Part shown: positions 1-13,900 of the stretch, piece by piece
Numbering within the stretch: position 1 is the stretch's first letter
Layout: the number at the start of each line of letters is the position of its first letter
Source: Allodiplogaster sudhausi
Taxonomy: Eukaryota > Nematoda > Chromadorea > Rhabditida > Diplogasteridae
DNA: 64,000 nt
Direction: 5' to 3'
Assembly: GCA_945643635.1 (NCBI GenBank)
Contig: CALZFC010000252.1
Coordinates: forward strand, 3,330,001-3,394,000
The notes under the pieces: model-generated
What the model saw: the letters and a program-made list of their open reading frames with translations, nothing else
Database searches by the model: none
What the model was told of the DNA's origin: nothing
Translations under genes and position numbers: made by a program

Positions 1-74
1 TTTCTCTCTCGTTCTCTCTTTCTCTCCATCTATCTTTCTACATATGTATACGTCTCTCTCTCTTCAGGCCTAAT

Positions 75-2522
75 ATGCTAAACCTGACTGCAAATGTCTC
101 CTCAGTCGACATTTCTACAGACATGGACAGCTGCGAGCCCCTCGACATTCTGCTTCCTCTTAAGATTTGTTCGTTTTCCATTTTAATGATTGCTCTTTAG
201 TTTTATGCTCTCATATGCCTATTTATTTCTCTAACTTCTCTCGACAGCAGTTTCATGAGTAATGCAGTGTTCGAGATAACAAAGCCGTAGCTTACGAATC
301 TCACCCAATCCTTGGCTACCTTCATAATGATTCTCTTTCTCTGGCTGAACGAAGCCTTGCGTACTTGGCTTCGCGAGAGTCCGAGACAGTGCAGAATAAT
401 GGAAATGCTCGCAGGGAAGAAGTCTCTGCCACCTCGTGAATATTCTCCAAGCCCCCCTTGGGAGGGATCGGATGACCTTTCTCGCTTTTATTCTATCTCG
501 CCTCTAGAGCATAACTGTTCTCGCTTTTTTCGTCTTCCCGAGTAAGCGCGAAAAAATCGAAAATGGTAGCTCGGTGTACTGTGGACACAAAGAAGAGACC
601 AGAATGGCACTCTTGCCATTCTTATTGTTAGCTCCACATCGAAATTCACTCGGAAAAACAACGAGCCTCTCACAAATTAGCCCCAGGCAGGCTGAGCATA
701 CGTGGAGGGAGGAAGAGAAATGAAGCAGCGCATAAATGGGCGGCCCTGGAGGGGAGAGCACAAGGACAATTCAATTTGAACCAGGCACACCAAAGCAAGA
801 AGCCTCTGCTATCCATGCAGCCTCCTGGGTTGTTGTGGACACAGGAAAAAAACATTTTGCACTCGAGATTCTGTTGTTGAGGAGAAGGAGGGAAAAACTG
901 TGCACTTTTAATGTAATTTGAATAGATATAACTAATTAAAATTACCTTGTTTTTAAATAAAAATAAGAAAATGGGAAAGAGGGCTGCTTGCAGTGCTGAT
1001 CGGGGCGTATGCGAGCGTCGGCCTCCTCTCTCTGCTCGGCAACCTCGCCGTGCTCCTCGTCGTCCTTGTCCGTAGTCAGATGCGGACTGTCACGAACATC
1101 TTCATCTCCAGCGTGTCCGCCGCCGACTTGGTGCGTCTTTCTTTCCCTATTCTTCTCTTTCCTCTTCAATGAAAATGACGTTGTATTCCGCTATACCTTT
1201 ATTCCGTTATCTTAAAAGAAACAATAGAAGGAATTTCGAATAGTGCGAAACAAATTTCAAAGAAATCCCTACTTTCGATTACAATTGGATATCTCTGTAC
1301 GCGCTGGATGTTGTCACCCCCTCAAAATGTACTTCCGCACGAATGAATGAGTGTCTTATCTTGGGGTCTCTCCATCCCTGTCATGCTCTCTTCCCCTCTT
1401 TCTCCATCTCTGCCATGCTCTCTCCCCCTCTTTCTCCATCCCTGTCATGCTCCCTTCCCCTCTTTCTCCATCTCTGTCATGCTCTCTCCCCCTCTTTCTC
1501 CTGCATCTCGAATAGAATGCACCTGCTGCCGCTACTCGTGATTCACAAGGGCATTTGTAGAATCCCCTTTGCAGCTTATCTTAACAGATTGACGCAATCT
1601 CTCTTTAATAACAATATCATTTCTATTCAGCTTTATCGCTTCGAGTTCATGGAAAAGTCTTTGAAAAATAGTCTTATGCTTATCAATTAACTCTTTTTTT
1701 GGATATTATAATATTTGGAATGTATCGAGTGAAAGTTCTTGATACGTGAAGAGAAAATTCTGAAAACTCCTCAGCCGAATCTCTCTGCAAATACATTAAG
1801 ACCATGTTACCACGCGCTTTTTGTGTGAGCACAAGCATTTCATTCCGAGACCAACTCGGGCAAGCTTTTCCAATGGCAGAGCGTGAGAAGGCGCAGAAAA
1901 ATCAGAAAAACTTCACTCTTCCTTTCACTATCTCTCTCTCTCTACTTTCTCTCTCTCTCTCTCTCTCTCTACTCTTCCTCTATCTCTCTCTCTACTCGTT
2001 CTCTGTCTCTCTCTCTACTCTTTCCCTCAGTCTCTCTCTATTCTTGCAGGTAATAACTCTCTTCTCTCTCTGGGCTACTCCCATTGCCAAGTACCAAAAA
2101 ACGTGGAGCTTCGGGGAAGGAATGTGCTACGTCGTGCAGGCCATTCAGGTATCGCTTCACTTTCTATGCGCTGAAAAAAGCAAAAGTTATTATATGCTGA
2201 TGGAGAGTGGAGGCTCTCGATTTGTGCACTGACTTCTTCTCGAGTTTGTCGTTCCGGATTAGTCATTTCCCTCATTTTCACCACGCGTTTGCTCTTTTTT
2301 GCACCCTCCCCCTTGCTCCAACTCTGGATATGTTTATCGTAATGGGGCGAAGTTGTAATTGTAGGAGCAAGGTGGGTGTGAAAGTGAGATTCCCTCACTG
2401 TTTCCATCGCGGACTCCGACACTTCAACTTGTTTGTCTACTTACTTCACCCTTTGGTGAGCCTCTATTAATTCAAGTGCAAGACAAAAGTCTCCTGATGC
2501 TGCTTCCCACTTCATTTCTCAG

Positions 2523-2557
<35 letters not shown>

Positions 2558-5500
2558 TTTTTTCTCTCCACAACCTTGCATGGCTCTCGAATGCCATTCC
2601 GCTTCACCGATGGCAGCATCTCAGAGGAGCAATTTGATGTTGCAGACGAAAAAAAAAGAATAAAAGTAGAACTCATATTGACCTCGTATCGCGGGGAATT
2701 GAGAGGCAGTCTGGAATGCTGGGGTTAGTTGTGTAGAATGCAGGCATCCTTTTCGGTATTCCAAAGACGACAAAGAAGTTGAAAGAAAAGATACTGAAGA
2801 GAGATGGATAGAGAAGAGTAAGAGAGAGAGAGAGAGAGAGAGAGAGCAGCGAGAGAAAGAGAGTGAACCAAATCTCCAATTACGCAGCTACTCGTGGATG
2901 CATAGCAGCCGTAACACGTCTCGGAGAATTAGAAAGGTTGTTAGCGAGGACAGTTTTATTGTGCCGCTCTCACCAATTTCCAGCAGAAACATTGAGGCTA
3001 CCCGAGCAAAGCTCGGCTTAGACATTCGAAGACAAATGATGCTGGAGGAAATTGGGAACCACGGAACACACAATAGATCATCGAGAAGACTCTCAGTGGA
3101 CTAGCCAGTATACATAGATTCATATGTAGCTCTCTCAGTTCTTTCTCCTTTTCCTCTCGCTGTCCCTTCCTCTATTCCCCTACTCCTCTTGCATTGTCTT
3201 TCACTTCTTCAATTCTCTTTGCCTCTCCTTTTCCATGAGCCTTCGATGTTCGCATCATGCGATATTTCATTAGACGTAATGACAAAAAAAGCATTCATAT
3301 GTACATTTGTTTTCTTATTTCATCAGGAACAAGTACCTAAAGCCATTCCCTTTCCCCTTCTGATGAGAAGACGTCAAGCGGCAAAACTAGAAAGAGGGTT
3401 TTATGAGAGAGACAATGAAGGAGAGAGAGAGACTAATAATAATGACGACAATTAATTCCGAGAATGGACTACTGAACTTGAGAGGAAGCGAAAAAAATAA
3501 TTAAATATAAAAATTCGATTGCCTCAAATGTAAGGGTGAAAACAAGAAATTTGATGAGCTTTATAAGCGTTGAGATGTTGCCTGCGGCGAAATCGAAAGG
3601 ATTTGTCGGATATTATTGCTTGAACAGACAAACAGAACATGGAACATATACATATTTATTGCCTTCCTAGCAGCCTTAGACAAGGGAACGGAACGAATGA
3701 AACAACTTGGTATTCCATTAAGCGAACGACTTCATAGCTATGGCTTCAGATAAAGACGAAAATGGGGAAGACCCAAAAAGACGGCTGATGTGAGATAAGA
3801 TAACAAATGGAGTGGTCAGATTGATCTCTTTCTCCTTCCTCCAGGGAGCTTCTCTGATGTGGGCGCCCTTCACACTGGCAGCCATCGCTGTGGACAGATA
3901 TCTTCTCGTTTCCTGTCCTTATAAACCACAGATGTCTCCGAAGACATCCATGATGGTCAGTGAGTCCTCTCTTCCCTCCCCTCTTCCTTCTTCTTCTCTT
4001 CCCTCTCCCTCTTCCCTCTCCCTCTTCCGTCTTCCTCTTCTTCTCTTCCCTCTCCCTCTTCCTTCTTCTTCTTCTTCTTCTTCTCTTCCCTCTCCCTCTT
4101 CCTTGTTCCTCTTGCAGATCATCGTGGGTATCTGGAGCGGTGCCTTTCTGGTGCTCTGCCCCATGCTAGAGAGTGTCATGTACATCGAAGTCAGCGACTG
4201 CCATAAAGTCAGTCTCTCTTAATCCATCCATGTCCAACTCCATCTCGCTCTCTGTGCCTCTGTCGCTCTCCCTCTCTTCCGCTCACTCTCTCATAGTCTT
4301 CACTCTCTCTCTCTCCTTTCATATCCTCTCTCATTCTCCCTCTCTTTTTATTCCTTCCTGGTCCATCTTAAGTGCACAAATGGCTCTGCCAGTGCCTTCC
4401 GGTGCAGCAGGCATTTTTTTTTGAGTTTGTGAAACAAAACTGATAAATGTACATTGTAAAGGAGATTTTTTCATGAGGCCATGGGGAGGAAAAGGGAAAA
4501 TCGTTCTGAAATGCGGACGTTCGAATCTAGAGGATAAAAGCGCGTGGATACTTTTCAATTACACGCTGCCTTGGCCACGGGGAGTCAGTCATCATGATGG
4601 AATTGAGAAGATAAAGGCATGGTGCGAGAGAGCATGGGAAGGGGTGAGGATGATAGAGAAGGAAAGAGATGAAGAAAAAAATATTTTAGAGAGAATGAAA
4701 GGGCGATGAAAAAGGTGAGAAAGAAAGATGAATAAAAAATACTGAAAAGTCGACGAAAACGATGGTTTGATTGAGAGGAAAAGATAGATGAGGGGGAAGA
4801 AGCAGAGTAATCTATGACAAATGAAACCAAGAGAGAGGGTGTAAAATAGGAAACAGAATATGGTACCAGCCCAGCTAGAGTGCAGGCAAAATGGAAATCA
4901 TCCTTTTAATTTGTAATGGCCATTTACCTATGTACATAGTGGTATTCTTCATCAGACTTTCATCTTGTTTCATTTCTTTCTGTTCTAATAACCAAATCCT
5001 TCCCGATTGCTTGAAATGACAAGGATAATCTGCAGTACTGCGTGGAGTTCTGGCATCCGAACAACGAGCTCCGCCTTGCATATGGCATCTGTGTCCTGAC
5101 TATTCGATCGGCCATTCCACTGGCAGTCATCTCCTTCTGCCACTGGAGGATTGCTGCCATCCTCGAGTCACACAGTCGCAAACTCACCGCCAAAAGATCT
5201 TCCACTGAGTCAGGCTTTTCTCTTTCTATTCCTTCAATCTCTCCTCTCGATTCTTCTCTCTAATCACTCGCTCTCTCTCTCTATTTTTATCTCTTACTCA
5301 CCTCTCGCTCTCTCTCTCGCTCTCCTCGCTCTCTCTCTCTCAATAGAATTCGCTGTCATGTTTTTGTCTGTCCACAAAAACAGAACTTCTGCTTGCCACT
5401 TCGGCCAGTTAGCACCCTGGCTCCGCTGGACATGAACATAAAAAAAAAATTGTGCACGGAGTTGGAGTGGCAAATTTGGAGTGGAGAAGGATGGCCTGGG

Positions 5501-7921
5501 ACATTTCCGGCTCTCTTGTATTCTGCGTTTTCTCTGACGCTATCACGCCCCTCCGTTCTCTAAGCCCTCTCATCTTTTACTCTATTTTCTTTCTTTCTCA
5601 CCTTCCAAACTTTCCCTCTCTCATCTCTTTATACATTTATGTATGGACTCATATCCCTACAAATATGGTGCTCCGTGTAAGTGTAAAATGGAATTGACTG
5701 TGAATGGAGGGTATTGTGAATTTATAAATTTGTTTAAAACTATACATGTACATACATATATTGCCCCGTAAAGGCACAACAAGGTCAGCACACACTTCCA
5801 TCTCATTTCTTGGACAACAAAACTTGCTTAATCATTACTGCAGGGATACATTTGAAATTGAGTTTTTTTTATGAAATCGGTGAGGATTAACAATGGGAAG
5901 AAAAGATAGAGTTATGAATGATCTCTACTTGATTATTCAATGTCTTTCCTTTCACCGTCAACTCTGCCCTTATCTCTCCAAGCATGCTCAAGTGTTCTTC
6001 TGATCCTCTCGATACGTCTTGCATCTCTCAACCCCTTTCTCTCTTTCTCATCTCCCTCTCTACCTCTCGTCACCTTGCCTAGTATCCTTTTCTTCTGCAC
6101 TGATCGGGGTGACCGTACGCTTTCAACGGGCATCCGTTCCCTTTGCAGAAGACGACAAAGAAAAGATGCCAGAGAAATGGAATTACCGGGAAAGAGAGAG
6201 GGTGAACATTAGCCATTGCACCTATTCTCTCTCTCTCTCTCTCTCTTTATCTATCTCCCTCTCTCCCTCTCTCTCTCTCTCTTTACTTCTCTCCCACTTT
6301 CTATTCTTCGGCTTGTCTATCCATTCATTTTTCGTGCGTTCCATTCATTCGAAATGTGCATCAAAATAAATCACGAGCCTATTTTTTGGTAGTTCTGGTA
6401 AAAAGAGGGGATTTCAATTATTGCGATTGAGTCGAGCGCGAAGAAAAGGATGAATGGATTTATTTAGGAAGGCGAATATTTAAACAAAGAGGGAATAAGA
6501 TCATGGAAAGTTGCATCAATTCTTCAGAGCAACGGCCTCGGCAGATATCCGAAGAAAGCAGCGGTTGCAGAAGTTGCTGCTGTCCATGGTGATAATCTTC
6601 GCCGTCTCCTCCTTCCCCATCGACATCTTCAATGTTCTTCAGGACGTTCAACTTGTTTATCAGGTTATCCGCTTTTTTGGATAAACTGAAAAGAATCTAT
6701 GTATTTCGATAACACTACTGTCTCGAGTTTTGAAATGTTGTATATGAATAAAATTCAGGTGACAATAGTTCCCGAGACCACGAGTGACGCTCTCTTCTTC
6801 ATCTCTCACTGGATTGCCATCACGGGAACTTTGCTGAACCCGCTTGTTTACGCCTGGTGGAATGACGCTTTCCGCTCTCAAATCAAGGTATGCACATCTC
6901 TTTTTCTCATTTCTTCTCTCATTGTCCCTCCTCTCTCTCACTCTCTCTCTCTCTAGCACATTCACTTACTCTCTTTCCATCTCTCTCACCATTTTTGCAC
7001 ATTAATCTTTCTTCTTGCATTAATCTCCTTATGTCTCCCTTGCACCTCCTCCCCTCTCTCTCTCCCCACTCTTTCCTGCTTATCCCGGGCGGGTTGCCAC
7101 TGCTTTCAGCTCTGTACTAGACATGCATACCGGAGAGGACCTTTTGTCTGTTTCTGCCCCTGAGTATTCCGGGAAAGCTAACACGGAGAGTGGTCCAAGG
7201 GTGGCCCTTTGCTTGCTTTCTGCTTCGGCTAATAATCCATTCACCCCTCTCACCAAAAGAAAAGAAGAAGGCATGTCACAATTCTCTGGCTTCTTCCCTC
7301 TTTGGAGAAGAGCGGCTTATGTTAGGGGCCAAGGAAGCAACGATCGTGCATTTGACCGTCTCATTTACAGAAGCCCTTGCCATGCCCTCATATGCCAAGG
7401 AAGATGGTCGCTTCTCTTTGCACTCTGTGGACTTCCTACTCCCTCTCTCTCTCTCTCTCTCCCTCTCTCTCTCTCGCTCTCTCTCTCTAGTTCCCCAATT
7501 TCAATAACAAAGCGTGTGAATGATGTCTTTGCAAGAGACAGACCATCACAATTACAGTATCCTCTCAGCGAGATCTCTGGATCTTGCTCGCCTCTCCTCT
7601 TCTTCTGTCCACTTTGCCCTTTCCATTTGGCATCAAGAGTGGGAAAGCCGGCCGGGGACCTTTTGTCTGATTCGTTAATTCTCAAGTGCACTTAGCCACA
7701 TCTCTTTCTCCCCCTTTTTCTATCTTCCTCAATCTATTTGTGTTTCTATCTCTGTCTCACCCTCCGTCTCTCTTTTTTTCTCTCTCTCTAATATTTGTCT
7801 CTTGCAGAGTCTCTTCTCTCGTCGCAAACAAAGTGTTCGGACGGTGTTGCTGTCCAGGGAGCCCCACGGGCATACCACTGCCTTCCTTGATAACGCCTGT
7901 ACCAATGACATCAAGCTCTGA
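75..7921 (+). CDS. Rhodopsin-class GPCR, probable neuropeptide receptor (spliced)
   Basis: Seven-helix plasma-membrane receptor of class A. Exons by phase: 75-168, 994-1130, 2050-2148, 3845-3955, 4118-4207, 5036-5208, 6528-6663, 6759-6887 and 7808-7921, giving about 360 residues. The N-terminus has two N-glycosylation sequons (NLT, NVS) and one Cys. TM1 contains LLGNLAVLLVVLV, followed by RTVTNIFISSVSAADL before TM2. TM2/3 carries WSFGEGMCY with the conserved disulfide Cys; TM3 ends in VDRYLLV (DRY); ECL2 has a Cys (SDCHK, then YCVEFW). TM5 ends in CHWRIAAIL; TM6 is VIIFAVSSFPIDIFNVL after a basic RRKQRLQKLL stretch; TM7 has LLNPLVYAWWN (NPxxY). An acceptor (cttcag) lies 8 bases before the ATG. 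These signatures fit NPY/RFamide-type peptide receptors; the ligand cannot be assigned. A possible extra exon at 6149-6201 breaks phase and was omitted. Confidence 0.9.
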
Positions 7922-9474
7922 ATTTTTCAATTAGAAAGAGAACATGACTGAGAGAGGCAGACTGAGAAAGAAAAAAGAAGAATGCGTGAGAGTGTTGTAT
8001 ATAAAGAAGATATTCATCAAAGGAATTATACTTCTTATAATTATAGGCTTTAAGTGTTTTGAATGTAGATCTTCCCATATCCGAGTTGCCCAATGCCTAT
8101 GGCTTCAAGTCATTGCGGGTTCTTTCATTGCTGAGACGCGTTGGGTGAATAAAGTGTCGAGATATGCTTAGAATTGAGCAGAAGAACATGAGGAAGATGA
8201 AAGATGGCACGAACAATCTCTATTCCGATTCATCTTTATTATGCGCATCACTCATCCACTTTCCCTTTGCCATGCGATGTATAGGCAAGCGGAAGAGGGA
8301 GAGCGAGAGAGAGAGAGAGAGAGAGGAAATCAGATAGGGAGAGAGTGAGGAAATGAGATAGAGAGAGAAGTATACAGGAAAGGAATGCATTTGCCTGATG
8401 AGTTAAACACAAGATATCTATTTTACTTCCGGCGATATGCTGCGGCAACATGTGTCTGCAATATGCATACAGCAAGCGCGTCATTGGAGAGATTGAGCAG
8501 CGAGAGACAGAGACAGAGAGAGGGAGAAATAGAGAGAGAGGTAGAGAAAGAGAGAGAAGAGAACGTGGAAGTAGAGCGGCTTATTGTCAGGCGGCAGCCG
8601 AAGTGGGTGGAAATGTAGAAATGCCAAGCTGCTGACATTCAGTTGGAAAGAGAGGGGAAACGATATTCCTCACTCTTGCGTACTTCCTCTCTCCAGGACA
8701 CACGGGAGTTGGAATCTAAAAGTACCTATTTTGTTACCCAACTAAATGAAGATATAAATTAATTAATAAGAAGGAAATAACCTAAATCAGTATAGACTAA
8801 CTTAGTTAATCTCATCAAAGATGGATTGTCAATTGTAGAATTTAGGACCTGTTTTCAAACCGAATTTGCATTCTAACGAATAAATATGTATATATGTACA
8901 TACATACGCATTCTTTTGTATTTTCCCATTTGTAATCTCGAGGAAACCGGGTTATCTATCCGAGAAATTCGTGGACATTTTTGCAGCTAAATCGGCTGGT
9001 CGAGATAAGAATTTGAGCGCGAGAGATAAAACGAACAAGGATATAAATATTCAGAGAAGTAGAGAGAAAGAAAAGAAGAGGAATAAAGTTGATGAGAGCG
9101 TCCCCATGACGTTGTTTCTTTTGTCACGGACAAAGTTAAACCAGACAAGACACGAATGACAGATTCTGAAAGGACACACGAAATGACCGGCATCAGCGAA
9201 AAAAGTATACAATAGCTCTGTATGTAGTTTGTCAGGAAATACAATTCAAGGACGAGATGTTCTAATATAGTCTGTGGGCAAAATAACCGAAATCCAATGA
9301 GCAATTAGTTATCGTAATAATGTGTACTGTCTGGCATTTGGGTTATAAATATATGTATATACATAACAAAGAAAAAAGTGAGTGTCAATTCAACTGAAAT
9401 CATAAGTGTCAGAAAGGCATTCGTGTGATTTCGACAAGTGCTAATGAGAGCATAAGGAACTATGTACATACATA
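7922..9474. other. Intergenic spacer, no gene recognised
   Basis: AT-rich sequence with GA runs (8300-8360, 8505-8560) and tacatatg-type short repeats (8885-8910, 9345-9365). The open frames are short and low in complexity, and I see no conserved protein or RNA motif. Confidence 0.5.
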
Positions 9475-10605
9475 CAGTCCCGCCCAGGATCTTGGTACCA
9501 AGGAGGGGTCGGAGGGGTCGGAGGGGTCCAAATGCATCCTCGGTAATAACTACTTTCCTAGGAAAGAGTAAAATATTTTAAATGGTATGTTGGTTTGCTT
9601 ATAGAGAACGGATGCTACTGTTAAAAAATCGATAATTTCTTATCACTTGATAAGAATTTATCAGCTTTCGCTTATAAAAAATTTCATTTCTTATATTTTT
9701 AAATGAAATTTCATCTGTACCATTATTTTGTCTCTACCCACATCCCCAAATAATAAAATTAGAGATTGTATCATTGATAACGGAAATCGATAAATCAGAC
9801 CTTATCACGCATGTGCAATAGCTGAGCAGATTCGCCCAACGATTCTGAATCTAGTTATGTAATCAGTTTTCAAATAGAGTGCCCGTTAACAATATATTTT
9901 TGATTGTGTGTACTTTCCATGCCTTTCTTCAGAAAGAATAGGGCAGGGAGGCTTTTGGGGGGGGGGGGCGGGGCCTAATCCTTTTTTTCTCTGCCTGTGC
10001 TATTTCGCCACCTCAAACTTGGGTAATTAAACCGCGGACAAAAGAGCGCGCGCTAAATTTCTGAGATTCAATGCTACTGCAACAACCTAGATTTGTACGC
10101 ATCATACCGTGCCAAAATTTTGAAAAAGTCCAAGACTATGGGGAATCCTGAAGAAAAGCATGGAAAGTACACACAATCAAAAATATATTGTTAACGGGCA
10201 TTCTATTTGAAAACTGATTACATAACTAGATTCAGAATCGTTGGGCGAATCTGCTCAGCTATTGAACATGCGTGATAAGGTCTGATTTATCGATTTCCGT
10301 TATCAATGATACAATCTCTAATTTTATTATTTGGGGATGTGGGTAGAGACAAAATAATGGTACAGAAGAAATTTCATTTAAACATATAAGAAATGAAATT
10401 TTTTATAAGCGAAAACTGATAACTTCTTATCAAGTGATAAGAAATTAACGATTTTTTAACAGTAACATCCGCTCTCTATAAGCAAACCAACGTACCATTT
10501 AAAATATTTTACTCTTTCCTAGGAAAGTGGTTATTACCGAGGATGCATTTGGACCCCTCCGACCCCTCCGACCCCTCCTTGGTACCAAGATCCTGGGCGG
10601 GACTG
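9475..10605. mobile_element. Palindromic TA-flanked inverted-repeat element, family A copy 1
   Basis: The two ends are perfect inverted repeats: CAGTCCCGCCCAGGATCTTG at the left and its reverse complement ending at 10605. The inverted arms extend about 460 bases each way and are separated by roughly 200 bases of unpaired spacer that includes a 12-G run near 9957. TA flanks both sides, as for Tc1/mariner-type insertions. Just inside the ends is a tandem of the 9-mer ggaggggtc. There is no transposase ORF, so this is a non-autonomous foldback/MITE. A near-identical copy lies at 57464-58577. Confidence 0.9.
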
Positions 10606-10985
10606 TACATGCATATGCGCAGGATTTGTTATTTACTGCTATGCATAAAAACCCGTGATTAAAGTCATTGATGAAATGCTCTTGAAAATTAAAGAAAATA
10701 GTAAGTTATTGTCATCCTGGCAGTTTCACCTACAATCACCTTGTCTCAACAACTTCTCTTATTCTGTCTCACAATTTTCTCTCGCTTTCCCTCTCTTGCC
10801 TTATGTCTCTCTCCCGATGCATCTCTTTTTCTCTACCGTTCTCCACGCTCTCTTCTCCTCGATTCGTCATGCGTTCCACAAGGGGAGCAGTCTAAAAGGC
10901 GTTGTCTTATTCGGGGAGCACTTGATAAGGTGTCTCATTGTTCTTCGCAGCACTTGTCGGGTCAAGGAAAGCGAATCTCCAGAAG

Positions 10986-13900
10986 ATGAGATATCTCTGG
11001 CTCGCTCTCTCTGCTGCCCTCTTCTCTTGCGCTGTATCCAAAAGTATCCTTCTCATTTTATCCTTGTATTTTCCAATTCATAATTACCATTCTCTCTTTT
11101 ATATCTTTATATCACTAGAAAGTCGAGCAGTTTCAAGAGACCTTGCATGAATGAATCTTAGGCTATCGGCCCCGCTTCGTCAAGAATCGCGTGGACTCTG
11201 CACTCAGCGATGTTCTGAGTGAAATGGCCGTTCATGACACGCAGAAAGCCACGGATGACGAGGCCGTCGTTAACTACCAGGTTCAGCAAGTCACAACCAA
11301 CTTCGTTCGTGTTGCACCGGGAAGATTCAAATCATTTCATAATTACTATAAAATGCCCTAATTGCAGAACATGGCTTCCCACACCCACTTCGATCACGAC
11401 AACGCACCCAAACCGTCGGTTCTCACATATCTTGATTGCTTTATTTTGTTCAAATATATAATATTGTCCAGATTCTACACTCAAGTCGATGATTCCGTCC
11501 TTTCTCGACCGACCTTCGCAGCACTAAATAATGTTGTGGTTCGTATGCCTTTCCTTTTTGTATGTCGGTTGCGAAGAAATGTCCGAATAACTTTCCATCC
11601 AAATGAATATTCTTAAAGGCGCAGTACAAGATCCGCGATGCATCGCAGCCAGATGAGAATTCACCCGCGAGACTCACAGCCGCCAACTCATTCCTGGACG
11701 AACTTGCTAAGACGGAAGTCTTCCAACTCGCCTTTGACTATCTCCAGTCCACAGGTTTGTCATTTTAAACTACAGTACATATTGCCTTTATCTAGATTGG
11801 TCAATGATTCGCATCATTTACGGAGATGCTTAAATAGCGTCCCAAACTGTTTTTGAGTGCACAACGTGCGCGAAAGAGCGGCGCGACCATTGGAATTTGG
11901 TGATAAAATGAAAATGTTACTGTCTTGTCAGCTGACGGTTCACTTCCTTTTATGAACTCAATCTTTGGTGCCGTTCTTATCGCTTCTTTTATCACACTCC
12001 CAGTCGCATGGGAATTACGATGAAATTGTACTAGCCTAGCTGAGAAACGGGGTATCGTAAATGAATAAAAGAACTAGAAAAAACAGCCAAACTTCTTAAT
12101 ATACATATTTCCTGTAATAATTCCTTATTACGATTACCGTACTACTTCCAGCCTATTTTTAGGCGTCGCCTCTTCTTCGCTGGCTGCCTTTAAGCAACAG
12201 CTCCTGGATTTGTGGTTCACTGTCTTCGCAAGACAAACGGCACTGGGAAGCAGTGGTCAGCATTTTCACGAATCGTTCGATCGGCCCTCTTTTACAGATA
12301 AATACTTGGAATACATGAATACAATTGCTAAAAAGGAGCTCACGCAAGGGTGATAACAGAAAACATATGTAGTATGTATGAGAATATGTACATGAGAATG
12401 TCTACAGATTCTTCAATGAATTTTTAGAGCTTAATAGTGCAAATAAAACTGATGACCGAAAATTTGCATTTTTAATTGTTAATAGATTATTAAAAATATA
12501 TTTCTGACGTCAGGTTTCAAGACTGTTTTCGTGGGCGAATCGCTTGGAGGAGACGTTGTTGGGCTGACGAATTGGCTGCGATTCCAGGCAGAGGAGAAGG
12601 CGGGACGAATTAACTATCACGGATGGTTCAGCAGGCAAAAGGTAGGATCTCTTCATTCTCAGAAGCTGATCATATCTTTGACATCTGATGTTCTCTCATC
12701 GTGGAGCTCTCGTACGGAGCTGCAAAGTTTGCAATAAGAAGAGAGGCAAAATTGCTAACAAAATAATAATTATAAAAAAAGTAACCGCGAACCGATTTCC
12801 TTGCGAGAGTGCGAGAATGGCCTCGGCCATCTCCGCCAGCTGATCCACTTTCTCCGTTAGACTTGCCATTTCATTGTCTATTTGATCCATGCGAGAGGCG
12901 ATTGAAGGATGAGAGAGAGCGCCAAAGGGACGGAGCATTGTCTCCACCTTCAAGAAGAGAGAGAATGATGGAGAGAGCGTGAGAAAAAGAGAGAGAGAGA
13001 AATAGAGAGAGAAATCGTGAGAGAGAGGGAAGTAAGTTAGAGAGAGAGAGAGAGAAAGAAGAGAGATACAGTGTTCTCGAGCTGTCTGAGCTGCCTCCTG
13101 CCATTCTCCTCTCCCTCTGCGAGTTCTCTCATCGCCTTCTCCTCGTCCACTGAAATGCGCAGCAGCCTCAGCTTCCGTATGAAGTATCGGAAGAGCATGA
13201 AATGAATGAACGAGACTAGAGGCCCGAACTCCTTCACGAGCATCTCTTCCTTCGGCTCCTTGCTATTCTCTGCTGAATTGTAAGGATCTTGTTTAGCATG
13301 AAGTCTAACCATAAGATTATTCCTGCAATGTACCCGGAGTTGTCGGTAGCTTCTTATGATTAGCCACTTCCTCTTTCTGGTCGCAGTCAACATCTTCAAT
13401 CTTGATGATGACGTCGTTTGCCTTGGACTCTTCTTCGAGTGATTTGCTTTTCTGGAGCATCTCCAAGGAGGGAGAACGCTGGATCACGAAGCGACCCAGT
13501 TTGCGTGTAGGCTGAAGCAGAATTGAATGATTGGATGGGTATGCGAAGGAGAGAGAGAGGAACCTTCTGATTAGATCGGGAAGGTATTCCTGGCATCAGA
13601 GAGCTCAGATCGGAGGGCAGGCCTGGCAGACTCTGCCAGGGAAAGGATGGATGTCGCTTCCTTTCAGAACTCCAAAATGCAAACTCACCCCTCGTTTGAC
13701 GAATGTATTGTTTCCGCCCATCTGCTGAAAAGATAATTTAACGATCTTGTTAGGCTATATGTAATTTGGCAAAGATGACAATATTGTTAACCTTTGCCTT
13801 GCGGAGCTGCTTGAATAGAAGCCTTCCAACAGTCTCACCGATGGTCCTGTACATGTAATAGAAATCGAGTTCTTCACGCTAGAGGGTGCATATATACATA

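Noticed and set aside
1917..2045. Long Ser/Leu-rich open frames over CT repeats (also at 27090-27518, 53846-54145 and others)
   Set aside because: They are translations of CT dinucleotide arrays, lie in introns and lack any non-repetitive conserved segment.
6149..6201. Candidate 53-base GPCR exon with good splice sites
   Set aside because: Including it breaks phase with both neighbours; joining 5208 directly to 6528 keeps frame and gives a normal third loop.
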